A stretch of 64,000 nucleotides of DNA from Salinispirillum marinum (GTDB lineage: Bacteria > Pseudomonadota > Gammaproteobacteria > Pseudomonadales > Natronospirillaceae), in assembly GCF_042651565.1 (NCBI RefSeq), contig NZ_JBHSDF010000004.1. One strand, given 5' to 3'. Made by a program: the position numbers and the translations under genes. Below are positions 1 through 8,381 of this stretch, piece by piece. Below the pieces are notes generated by a model, which was not told where the DNA came from, did not search any database, and saw nothing but the letters and a program-made list of their open reading frames with translations. How positions within the stretch are numbered: position 1 is the first letter of the stretch; the number at the start of each line of letters is the position of its first letter.

Positions 1-235
1 GCGGCACGAAAACCATATCGCACGCCAATAATCCGTCCCAGTCACCCTGGGCGTGCAGTGTGACTCCGCCACTGCAGGTTTCGGGCAAACCGCCAGCGCT
101 AAACACCGACAAGGTGAGTTTCGGACCAACAACCCCTTGTAGGCGCGCCAATTGCGCGGCCGCTGACAGCATTTCGCTGGGCAGCGTAATCCCGGTAGCA
201 AGGGTTTTAGGCAACACGATAAAGCCAATCTTCAT
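1..235 (-). CDS. GlxA-like transcriptional regulator, N-terminal part (runs off the left edge)
   Basis: Reading leftwards from the ATG at 233-235 gives an open frame of 78 codons to the window edge, beginning MKIGFIVLPKTLATGI. The pattern, a hydrophobic beta strand followed by a stretch resembling 'L..AA.LAR', matches the N-terminal DJ-1/PfpI-like half of GlxA/FtrA-type AraC regulators; the C-terminal HTH would lie outside the window. It is divergent from fabY. The call rests on the first third of the protein only, so the regulator assignment is inferred from the family's usual architecture. Confidence 0.6.
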   Translation of the reverse strand, partial: MKIGFIVLPKTLATGITLPSEMLSAAAQLARLQGVVGPKLTLSVFSAGGLPETCSGGVTLHAQGDWDGLLACDMVFVP

Positions 236-334
236 GTCTGTTTATTCATATCTAATGGCGCTTTCATCATACATCAAGCAACACCTTCTCCACTAGACTG
301 CGCCGCACTAACCAATTTTCAAAGAGGAGCCGTC

Positions 335-2203
335 ATGACACGTCTACCCGTCATCGTAGGATTTGGTGGTGTGAACGCCGCTGGTCGCAGTGCCTTTCAC
401 CACGGCTACAAACGCATGATCGAGAGCGCCCTACCGGCAGATGTGATGGCCCCAACGTGGCAGAACCTAGCCACCATGATGAATGTGGATACCTCCGGCG
501 GACTGACGCCTGACCTGATTAAAACCCTTCGTGCAGGCACCTTGGTGCGTCGTATCGAACCACGTCTTTTCGACGTCGATGCCGTATTGTTCCAACATAA
601 AGCAGACATTCATGCTTTACATGGCGACATGGAATTCACCGCTCGACGCAACCAGCTACCGCGCAAACTGCCGGACAATTGGGAAGTAACGGCCGTAACA
701 GGCCGCGAAGTTACCATCAAAGTCACCGGCTCTACCCCCACCCTGTTCCCGGAGTATAAGCCCTACCCTGTTTCGAGCGCAGGTCAAGTGCCGTCCGGTT
801 TCGACGCCAGCGCACTGTATCGCTCCATGCACCATCCGCGCGCGCTAACGCATGCCGTCTACGGCGCCTCGGATGCCTTAAACTCACTAGGCATGGATTG
901 GTCTGAAGTATTGAAGCATGTTGCGCCGGATGAAGTGTCCGTGTACGCAGGCAGTGCTCTAGGCCAGGTCGACGACAAAGGTTACGGAGGCCTGTACCAA
1001 GCCGAACTCATGGGTGGACGCACCAGCTCAAAGATGATGGCGCTGAGCCTCGGCGAAATGGCCGCAGACTTTATCAACAGCTATATGATCAATTCCGTCG
1101 GTTCTACAGGCAGTAATGTCGGTGCCTGCGCGACCTTTTTATACAACCTGCGTCAAGGCATGATGGATATTCAATCGGGTAAAGCGCGCGCCGTGATCGT
1201 GGGCAATACGGAAGCACCTGTCAATCCGGCCATCATGGGTGGCTTTGATGTAATGGGCGCGCTGGCAAACGATGATAATTTGCGCAAGATCGATGGGTTA
1301 CCTGATGGAGAGAGGCCGGATAACCGACGTGCGTGCCGTCCCTTTTCTACCAATGCGGGCTTTACTATGGCGGAAGCCGCACAATTCATTATTCTGATGG
1401 ACGACGAACTCGCCCTAACCTTGGGTGCAACCATTTACGGCGCCGTGCCAGACGTGTTCATTAATGCGGACGCCAACAAGAAGTCCATTTCGGCACCCGG
1501 TGTGGGCAACTACATTACCATTGCCAAGGCGGCGGCACTGGCGGAAAGTCTGTTGGGTAAAGGTGGTTTGGCACACACCTTTGTGCAGGCACATGGTACG
1601 GGCACGCCGCAAAACCGGGTGACCGAATCGCATATATTGAACGAAGTGGCGAAATTGCATGGCGTTTCTGACTGGGCCGTTTCGGCGGTTAAATCCTATG
1701 TTGGACACGCGCTTGGCCCGGCCGCTGGTGACCAAATCATCGCCAGCTTGGGTGTTTGGGCGCATGGCATTATTCCTGGTATTAAAACCATCGACCACAT
1801 TGCCGACGACGTGCACAACAGCCATTTGAATATTCTCATGGACCACCTCAACACTGGCAGCCTGACTGCCATGCGTGGTTCCGTGATCAACTCCAAAGGT
1901 TTTGGTGGGAACAACGCTTCAGCGTTCATTTTGTCGCCTGACGAAACGCTGAAAATGCTGGGCAAACGCCATGGCGCGGCGAGCATTGCCGCGTGGCAGA
2001 AACGCAATGAGCAGGTGGCCGAGACCGCACGTTCAAATGATGAGCATGCCACTCAGAATGGCGTGCCCATCATCTATAAATTCGGTGAGTCGGTTATGGA
2101 TGAAAACGACGTTACCCTGGGGCAAGAAGACATGAAGTTAAGCGAGTTTGCTCGCAGCATATCACTGGCGGGCAAGCACCCGTACGGGGATATGACTGAG
2201 TAA
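335..2203 (+). CDS. fabY: FabY-type beta-ketoacyl-ACP synthase
   Basis: Condenses an acetyl or acyl primer with malonyl-ACP in type II fatty acid synthesis; FabY is the alternative initiating synthase known from Pseudomonas aeruginosa. The 622-residue length fits FabY (about 630) rather than the about 410 of FabB/FabF. The thiolase-fold active site is visible: Cys265 in GACATFLYN, His420 in AHGTGTPQN and His458 in KSYVGHALG with Lys453. The ATG is preceded by AGAGGAG at good spacing. It is a single gene, convergent with the pagL-like gene and separated from it by a palindromic element. Regulation is not evident. Confidence 0.85.
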   Translation: MTRLPVIVGFGGVNAAGRSAFHHGYKRMIESALPADVMAPTWQNLATMMNVDTSGGLTPDLIKTLRAGTLVRRIEPRLFDVDAVLFQHKADIHALHGDMEFTARRNQLPRKLPDNWEVTAVTGREVTIKVTGSTPTLFPEYKPYPVSSAGQVPSGFDASALYRSMHHPRALTHAVYGASDALNSLGMDWSEVLKHVAPDEVSVYAGSALGQVDDKGYGGLYQAELMGGRTSSKMMALSLGEMAADFINSYMINSVGSTGSNVGACATFLYNLRQGMMDIQSGKARAVIVGNTEAPVNPAIMGGFDVMGALANDDNLRKIDGLPDGERPDNRRACRPFSTNAGFTMAEAAQFIILMDDELALTLGATIYGAVPDVFINADANKKSISAPGVGNYITIAKAAALAESLLGKGGLAHTFVQAHGTGTPQNRVTESHILNEVAKLHGVSDWAVSAVKSYVGHALGPAAGDQIIASLGVWAHGIIPGIKTIDHIADDVHNSHLNILMDHLNTGSLTAMRGSVINSKGFGGNNASAFILSPDETLKMLGKRHGAASIAAWQKRNEQVAETARSNDEHATQNGVPIIYKFGESVMDENDVTLGQEDMKLSEFARSISLAGKHPYGDMTE

Positions 2204-2224
2204 ATCATCCTCTCAATCACCTGA

Positions 2225-2379
2225 GGTGACAACAGGTGGTATGCCTTAAAGCGCGATCAATTGTGAAGACAATTGACACTGTCTCAAGGCGCCCGTAGGG
2301 CGAGAAAAATGCACAATCATTTTTCTCGGTAACTCCCGGCCTGCCGTGGAGCGCTGTAGGCATAGCACTTGTTGTTACC
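2225..2379. repeat. 155-bp nested palindromic element between convergent genes
   Basis: The ends form an imperfect inverted repeat: the left arm 2225-2254 and the right arm 2350-2379 pair over about 30 bp with a few mismatches. Inside are two perfect hairpins: an 8-bp stem at 2257-2264/2269-2276 with loop GAAG, and a 9-bp stem 2302-2310/2319-2327. It fills the gap between fabY and the pagL-like gene, so it probably acts as a bidirectional terminator. The nested structure is more elaborate than a simple terminator and resembles a MITE or REP-like repeat. Confidence 0.7.
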
Positions 2380-2383
2380 GCTA

Positions 2384-2899
2384 TCACAACCGCACGCTGT
2401 ATGTAATAGTCAAAGTCTCGGTGCCGGGGTTCTCCTCGGCCAAACTTGCGTTCGACAAATGGTGGTACCCTAAGCCAATGCGCGTGTGATCGGCGAACTC
2501 ATACACCAGATTCACGCCGGAACGAAACTGCAACCAAAAGCCCAGATTCACATCCTCGTTACCACCATGCAGGTACAAGCCTGGCGCGAAATCAACCGAG
2601 AGCAGAAAACCTGTATCCTTGGTGCTGAATTTCGACTCCCTCGTCAGTCCAGCAAACACATAATGCGATGCATAGCGCGTACGCATTAGCCCAATAACCG
2701 GCCGAAAATCGAAAGGTGTCCAACGTTCAGCGGTTAAGTACTGCACGCCATACTGCGATGCCTGACTGTCCTGCGCATAGTCTACAACCCCAATGAAGAC
2801 TTGGGCATCCGCCGACTCTTTAGCGAGGGCCATACTTGTGAGTAAACACAGCAATCCGGAAAGAATCCACTTCTTAAGGGGCAGTTGATACATTTTCAT
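2384..2899 (-). CDS. PagL-like lipid A 3-O-deacylase (acyloxyacyl hydrolase)
   Basis: An outer-membrane beta-barrel that removes the 3-O acyl chain of lipid A. The 171-residue product starts with a signal peptide (KKWILSGLLCLLTSMALA) and ends in an aromatic-rich barrel strand. The PagL triad is visible as His147, Ser149 (HHLSNA) and Glu161 (PGTE); the Ser-to-Glu distance of 12 equals that of characterised PagL (128 to 140). It follows directly on the outer-membrane protein gene at 3715, at the end of the lipopolysaccharide block, which supports the role. Confidence 0.8.
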   Translation of the reverse strand: MKMYQLPLKKWILSGLLCLLTSMALAKESADAQVFIGVVDYAQDSQASQYGVQYLTAERWTPFDFRPVIGLMRTRYASHYVFAGLTRESKFSTKDTGFLLSVDFAPGLYLHGGNEDVNLGFWLQFRSGVNLVYEFADHTRIGLGYHHLSNASLAEENPGTETLTITYSVRL

Positions 2900-3715
2900 T
2901 TATTTCTCCGGCCATTGAAATTGGACACCAGTAGCCACCGACCAGTCTTCACTTTGTGCCACCAAGCCACGACTGACTCGAAAGAAACCTTTCCATTTAT
3001 CACCATATAGCGCCATAGCCGCCAAATTTCTCCGTCGCAATGGCGAGTTTACACCCTGAGTAAAATCGAACCATCTACCTTCTACACGCTCTTGGTAGTG
3101 ATATTCTCCCCCCAACTGCCAGCGACCGTTGGGTCGATACCATAAAGCGGCATTCATAATCACGACATCGGTTTGGCGTGACCGCGCATGGTCTTCAAAG
3201 ATGCCCGTACCAAAATTTAAGTCGACTCGCCATGGCTCTTGCTGTTGGGTTAACACCAAGTATGCATAAAAGCCCAGTGTATCAGCGCCCAGTGGCGGAT
3301 TTGCCGCTGGCTCCAAAACGCCATACATAAATGCCGTGGCCGGAATGTAACGTTGCTGATCGAACAGGCGTAATTTGGTAAAAAAGTAAGGATCACCACC
3401 TGAAGTATAAGCTTTTTCCCTCTCAGTCAATGAACGGACGACATCCTGACTGGCAATAAATTCGCCACGAGAGCCGAGCGGCACGTTCACTTGAACACGC
3501 GGCAGTGTCCATAATGTGCCCTCTTGCTCTAGGTCACCCATATTCCTACCCTGCATGCGTTCGATACCAACAGAAAGGCGTGTCATGACGGGGATTTCCG
3601 CACTGAATGTTTGTTGAAACGGAATTTGCGCAGCACTCATGGGAACAGCCAGAAAATAAAACAAAACACCTAGGAACATACTAAATGCCCAGCCGCCAAG
3701 ACCTGACTTATTCAT
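2900..3715 (-). CDS. Putative outer-membrane beta-barrel protein of the LPS block
   Basis: About 271 residues with an N-terminal signal segment (WAFSMFLGVLFYFLAVPMSAAQ) followed by alternating strands rich in aromatic residues, as in outer-membrane barrels. I do not recognise a named family. The chosen start, ATGAATAAG at 3715, overlaps the TAA stop of the upstream glycosyltransferase, giving translational coupling; a longer frame starting at 3748 would overlap that gene further. It lies one base upstream of the pagL-like gene, so a surface or lipid A-related role is likely but not shown. Confidence 0.6.
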   Translation of the reverse strand: MNKSGLGGWAFSMFLGVLFYFLAVPMSAAQIPFQQTFSAEIPVMTRLSVGIERMQGRNMGDLEQEGTLWTLPRVQVNVPLGSRGEFIASQDVVRSLTEREKAYTSGGDPYFFTKLRLFDQQRYIPATAFMYGVLEPAANPPLGADTLGFYAYLVLTQQQEPWRVDLNFGTGIFEDHARSRQTDVVIMNAALWYRPNGRWQLGGEYHYQERVEGRWFDFTQGVNSPLRRRNLAAMALYGDKWKGFFRVSRGLVAQSEDWSVATGVQFQWPEK

Positions 3716-4766
3716 GCGGATTTTCAGCCCACAGCGTCTCATAAACATTGGCTATACCCTCCCATTCACGGGCAATACTGAATTGGGCATCGACCATGGC
3801 CTGTCCTTTCGATTTTTGCCGTGCAAGCAATTGATCATCATCCAATAACTGCGCCAGATAGTGAGTCAACATGGCCTGATCACCAACATCGAATAGAAAC
3901 CCGTTCTCACCCTGTTGAATCATATCCGGATAAGCGCCTGTACGTGCGCCAACCACCGCCGTTCCAGAACACATAGCTTCAATGGGCACTAAGCCGAAAC
4001 CTTCGTAACGCGCCGGGGCGCAGACGATATCCATAGCTTGATAGATACTCGGCATATCGGTATAGGCGACTTCATCCAAGAAAAAGACCTGATCCATCAC
4101 GCCCTTTGCCGCCAACTTGGCTTTCAGCTCATCGGCAAATCGCTGGAATTTAGAGGTCGTTTTTCCAACCACCAGTGCACATACATCCTTGTGCGCTGGC
4201 AATAGCTCGCACAGTGCCTGCACGAATAAATCCGTGCCTTTTTCAGGTCGAACACGACCCACGATGCCGACCACGCATCGAAAATCTCGCCACGGTGAAT
4301 TCACAAGGGGTTTTGCGCTGGAAAAGCGAGTGACATCCACTCCGTGAGGAACAACAGCGCGCACATGGGGCACAAGCGCTGCCGCGGCATGACTGGTAGC
4401 AATGACGGCGTCTACCGCCTTTATGAGTTGGCGCGGATACCAAGAGTGACGACGAATGGCCGCGCTGGTAAAAACTACGCGCACCGGCAATCGCAAAACA
4501 TCACGCGTGAACAATGCCCAGAATAATTCGTTATTGCGCCTAGCATGCCAAATATAAAAAGGTCGTTCCGAAGGTGCCTGCCGAAGTAACTTCCACAGTT
4601 CAACAAGTGTTATTCGACGAATGCCTTCGGCGGGAAAATTTGACAGCAGAACCAGCTCATAGCGTTCTTGCATGAACGGGAGCAAAGCGCGAATGGTCGC
4701 GCTCACCCCTGTAATGCGATGATGCATATCTGACACCACCACTTCTGGCATAGGCTTTGACACCAA
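3708..4766 (-). CDS. GT4-family glycosyltransferase (LPS core type)
   Basis: 352 residues with GT-B layout: an N-terminal acceptor half and a C-terminal nucleotide-sugar half that starts near 'VGIVGRVRPEKGTD' and contains the GT4 motif 'YEGFGLVPIEAMCSGTAVV' with the E-x7-E arrangement. Related enzymes such as LpcC transfer mannose to the LPS core. The adjoining phosphomannomutase gene two bases upstream makes a GDP-mannose donor plausible. Donor and acceptor are inferred, not visible. Confidence 0.75.
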   Translation of the reverse strand: MVSKPMPEVVVSDMHHRITGVSATIRALLPFMQERYELVLLSNFPAEGIRRITLVELWKLLRQAPSERPFYIWHARRNNELFWALFTRDVLRLPVRVVFTSAAIRRHSWYPRQLIKAVDAVIATSHAAAALVPHVRAVVPHGVDVTRFSSAKPLVNSPWRDFRCVVGIVGRVRPEKGTDLFVQALCELLPAHKDVCALVVGKTTSKFQRFADELKAKLAAKGVMDQVFFLDEVAYTDMPSIYQAMDIVCAPARYEGFGLVPIEAMCSGTAVVGARTGAYPDMIQQGENGFLFDVGDQAMLTHYLAQLLDDDQLLARQKSKGQAMVDAQFSIAREWEGIANVYETLWAENPHE

Positions 4767-4768
4767 GA

Positions 4769-6133
4769 CTAACCGCGCAAAATGGCCAGAATTTCATTGG
4801 TTTTTTCGTGCATGAGCTTCTCATCCGCACGTGTTTCCAAATTCAACCGTACCACCGGCTCAGTATTCGATTTACGCAGATTAAAGCGCCAATTTGGAAA
4901 CTCCAGTGACACGCCATCGACCGACTCTTCGCCAATGGCCTCTGCTTTAAAAGCTTCATATACCCGCGCAATCGCTGCATCCGCGTTGTCGACTTTACTG
5001 TTGATTTCGCCAGGCGACGGACAGGTCGACATCCGCTCACTCACCAGTTCAGAGAGTGACTGGCCCTTTTTACACAACAAATCTACTACCAGCAACCAGG
5101 GGATCATGCCGCTATCACAATATGCGAAGTCACGGAAATAATGGTGCGCACTCATTTCACCGCCATACACGGCATCTTCTTTGCGCATCATCTCTTTTAT
5201 GAAGGCATGGCCCGTTTTGGACTGCACCGCCTTACCGCCATTTTTCTCGCAAATGTCTTTGGTATTCCACACCAATCGAGGATCATGGATGATGGTGGCT
5301 CCCGGATTCTTTACCAAGAAAGCTTCAGCCAAAAGGCCGACCACGTAATAGCCCTCAATAAAGCGGCCATCGGCATCCCAAAGGAAACAGCGGTCAAAAT
5401 CACCGTCCCATGCAATCCCCATATCGGCATTATGTGCGTGCACTGCATCACCGGTGACGGGCTGTTGCTCCTTCAAAATGGGATTAGGAATACCATTGGG
5501 AAAGGTGCCGTCAGGGGTGTTGTGCAACTTTACCAATTCAATGGGCACTCCACGGCTCTTAAACGCCGCTTCAATACGATCTACTGTATGGCAGGCTGCG
5601 CCATTGCCTGCGTTAACCACCAGCTTCATAGGTTTGACATCACCCAGATCCAAATAGCTTAACAAATGATCAACATAAGGGCCGGAGTGGTCGAGCTTAG
5701 ACAGTGTTCCTTTTACATTCGAGGCCGTGAATTGGTTCGCTTCGGCAAGCTTCTTGATATCCAGGAGCCCAGAGTCGTTGCTTAGCGGCCGCGAGCCTTC
5801 ACGCACCATTTTCAAACCATTGTAATCAATCGGATTGTGGCTAGCCGTTACCATAATCCCACCATCAAGACCCAATGCCTTCGTCGCGTAGTAGACTTCT
5901 TCCGTACCAATCAGACCGAGATCAATCACATCCACACCCGAGTCCATCAAGCCACGCGCAAGCTCCAGCTTCAGAGTTTCCGACGTCAATCGCACGTCGC
6001 CACCCACACACACTTTCTTGGGCTTCAGAAATTCGGCATAAGCGCGACCGATTCGGTAGACAATCTCGTCGTTTAACTCAACACCGAGCTTGCCGCGAAT
6101 GTCATAGGCTTGAAAACAAGTTAGTTCGGTCAT
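4769..6133 (-). CDS. cpsG: Phosphomannomutase / phosphoglucomutase (CpsG-ManB type)
   Basis: Interconverts mannose-6-P and mannose-1-P for GDP-mannose supply. From the ATG at 6133 (preceded by AAGGATT) the protein is 454 residues, the CpsG length, and starts MTELTCFQAYDIRGKLG as CpsG does. The phosphoserine loop TASHNP places the catalytic serine at 98, and the metal loop DGDFDR and sugar-binding GGEMSAHHYF are present. A longer frame exists upstream but the RBS and homology favour this start. It is co-directional with lptG and the glycosyltransferase. Confidence 0.87.
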   Translation of the reverse strand: MTELTCFQAYDIRGKLGVELNDEIVYRIGRAYAEFLKPKKVCVGGDVRLTSETLKLELARGLMDSGVDVIDLGLIGTEEVYYATKALGLDGGIMVTASHNPIDYNGLKMVREGSRPLSNDSGLLDIKKLAEANQFTASNVKGTLSKLDHSGPYVDHLLSYLDLGDVKPMKLVVNAGNGAACHTVDRIEAAFKSRGVPIELVKLHNTPDGTFPNGIPNPILKEQQPVTGDAVHAHNADMGIAWDGDFDRCFLWDADGRFIEGYYVVGLLAEAFLVKNPGATIIHDPRLVWNTKDICEKNGGKAVQSKTGHAFIKEMMRKEDAVYGGEMSAHHYFRDFAYCDSGMIPWLLVVDLLCKKGQSLSELVSERMSTCPSPGEINSKVDNADAAIARVYEAFKAEAIGEESVDGVSLEFPNWRFNLRKSNTEPVVRLNLETRADEKLMHEKTNEILAILRG

Positions 6134-6213
6134 AATCCTTCTCTCTGTTGTTGCGGAGTAAACACTCTCTTCGTAAGCATAATAGCGTGCTCTAGGACGT
6201 CTTAACACCCACT

Positions 6214-7275
6214 TTAGGTATTACGACGAAACAAGTACACGCCGAGCCCAAAAGCCAAAAACACCGGCAGTGTCGCAGCGACAGCGGGTGTCATGCCAAT
6301 GAACAAACCAATGGGACCAAAGAATTGTTGGGTAATTTGTAACACCAGACCCAAGGCGATACCCATGAAAATACGGGTACCCATGGCGATTGAACGCGTT
6401 GAACCAAAGACAAAAGCAATACCAATGAAACTCAGTGTCATGGTCAGCAAAGGCGCACTTAAGCGCTCCCATAAACGCAGCGCTACCACAGGATCAACCA
6501 CCGCCTGCGTATTCTGAAAGTTAACCCGCGACCACAGCGCGGGAAGCGATATGACACGCAACGATTGTGACAGGTTGACGATGATGTCGGTCGATAGCGG
6601 CGGCTCTTGCACGCGCTCAGAAAAAGACTGACGCATCATCTGTCCGCCCTCGTCCGCCCAATCGATCACCTCCACGCCCTCCAACTCCCACCGGTCATTT
6701 AACAGGGTACCTGAGGCTGCACGAATAATACGCCGTATATGTTGTTGTTCGTTGAGCTCCACCAAAACCAGATTTCGGGCTTCATCCACGCTGACAAAAT
6801 CACCGACATGAATCAACTGCTGCTCACTCTGATACCAAGAACCCAATTGCAGTTGTACATTTTGTTGGCGGATATCCGCCCGATAGAAATTGGCACGCTG
6901 TTCAAGGCCAGGTGCAAACACCTCTCCGCCGATGAAAAATGCAATGGTTGCAAAAAAAGCGGGCATCAAAATGGTACTCAGCAACCGCGCCATCGATACA
7001 CCCGTGGCGCGAATCGCCGTAAGCTCACTGCTGGCGGCCAAGCCACCTATGCTGACCAAGGTTCCAATCATGACCACAAAGGGAGCGAACTGATAAAGTT
7101 CACTTGGGATAGCCATCAAGGTATAGACCAACACATGATAGGCATTGAAGTTTTCATCGCCTCGGCGGGCCAACTCATCGGCATAGCTCAATAAAAACAT
7201 TAAGCTACCGAAAACCAGTAGCACCATTAAGATGCTTTTTAAACTGCGCCCCATTACGTATCGATTCAGAATCAT
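6214..7275 (-). CDS. lptG: LPS export ABC permease LptG
   Basis: Inner-membrane permease of the LptB2FG transporter that extracts LPS and passes it to LptC/LptA. The 353 residues contain the typical N-terminal three membrane segments, a periplasmic beta-jellyroll (about residues 130-240) and three C-terminal segments. The start ATG overlaps the lptF stop (TAATG), so the pair is translationally coupled. lptB, lptC and lptA are not in this window. Confidence 0.88.
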   Translation of the reverse strand: MILNRYVMGRSLKSILMVLLVFGSLMFLLSYADELARRGDENFNAYHVLVYTLMAIPSELYQFAPFVVMIGTLVSIGGLAASSELTAIRATGVSMARLLSTILMPAFFATIAFFIGGEVFAPGLEQRANFYRADIRQQNVQLQLGSWYQSEQQLIHVGDFVSVDEARNLVLVELNEQQHIRRIIRAASGTLLNDRWELEGVEVIDWADEGGQMMRQSFSERVQEPPLSTDIIVNLSQSLRVISLPALWSRVNFQNTQAVVDPVVALRLWERLSAPLLTMTLSFIGIAFVFGSTRSIAMGTRIFMGIALGLVLQITQQFFGPIGLFIGMTPAVAATLPVFLAFGLGVYLFRRNT

Positions 7276-8360
7276 TAGGACATCGCCTTAGTGCTGGCCA
7301 ACCGCCGCGTGCTTAGCCACTGCCTGACCTCCAGTCGAAGGGCCAAGCCTAGCCCCACCGCAACCAGGTGTATCCACCAGAAATTCGCCCAAATGGGCAA
7401 ATTGCCGCCGCCAACACTGCTATTGACCGTTCGACACAAGTACTGATAGAGGAGATAGAAAATGACAGCGGGCAAAACCGCAGCATTTTTGCCGCTGCGG
7501 GGCGTATAGCGGGTCAGATTCACGGCCCAAATACAGAACACCAATAAACTCAGTGGGTACAAAACACGCCACTGCAACATCACCTGATTGCGCAAGACAG
7601 TGCTCTCATAGAGCGCATGATTTTCCAACGCATACCGATTGTAACCACCGGATACTTGTTGGCGTTCCAACAACAAATCCAGAACAGCAAAAGAGACCCG
7701 CTCTAGCTCGTCACCCATCATGTCCGAATACAAATGACCTTCAGTAAAACGCATAAAGCGACCTTCACCGTCAGACACGACTTGGGCAGAACGGGCGGTT
7801 ACCATACGTTCCTGCCCATCGTCTTGATAAGCCATAAATACATCCAGCAGTAGGCCGGAGCGTGCATCGCTGCTTTGCGCGTAAAGAATACTGCCATTAC
7901 GATCGATGGGCGTGAATTGACCGGGCTGCACCAGCTCTGCCGCGGGTCGTGATGCAAGCTGTTGATTAAGGTCTGCAGTCGCCCGATTAGCGGCTGGGGC
8001 AAGAAATAGCGTGAATACGTACAACACAACAGTAGCTAAAACGCCGACACTCAGTATCAGGCGTAAGATTTTGGCATCGGAATAACCGGTCGCTTGCAAT
8101 ACCACGCGTTCATTGGCTCCCGTCATTTGACCCAGAGCAATGACTAGCGCCAGAAAAAATCCGCCTGGAATAAGCTCTTGCAAGACAGGCGGTAGTTGAT
8201 ACAGCATCAACAAAGCGACTGCCTGACTCGGCAGCGTACCGCTTAATGCCCTCGTTAAAACCTCACCAAACGCTTCCGCCAGCAGCAAGATAGCCAAGAG
8301 AATGCAGATCAACACGAACGGCAGGGCGATCTGCTTGAGGATATAGCGTTGAATGATCAT
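7275..8360 (-). CDS. lptF: LPS export ABC permease LptF
   Basis: Partner of LptG. The 361 residues begin MIIQRYILKQIALPF, similar to E. coli LptF, and contain the conserved 'LPPVLQELIPGGFFLALVIA' coupling-helix region, with a periplasmic jellyroll between membrane segments. It lies 21 bp downstream of msbA. In many gammaproteobacteria lptFG sits next to pepA; here the neighbours are msbA and cpsG, grouping LPS flipping and export. Confidence 0.87.
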   Translation of the reverse strand: MIIQRYILKQIALPFVLICILLAILLLAEAFGEVLTRALSGTLPSQAVALLMLYQLPPVLQELIPGGFFLALVIALGQMTGANERVVLQATGYSDAKILRLILSVGVLATVVLYVFTLFLAPAANRATADLNQQLASRPAAELVQPGQFTPIDRNGSILYAQSSDARSGLLLDVFMAYQDDGQERMVTARSAQVVSDGEGRFMRFTEGHLYSDMMGDELERVSFAVLDLLLERQQVSGGYNRYALENHALYESTVLRNQVMLQWRVLYPLSLLVFCIWAVNLTRYTPRSGKNAAVLPAVIFYLLYQYLCRTVNSSVGGGNLPIWANFWWIHLVAVGLGLALRLEVRQWLSTRRLASTKAMS

Positions 8361-8381
8361 TGCCGTTCCATGCCCGTTATA

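Noticed and set aside
5141..5662. A 173-codon plus-strand frame inside cpsG
   Set aside because: It is an antisense shadow of a well-conserved gene with all catalytic motifs.
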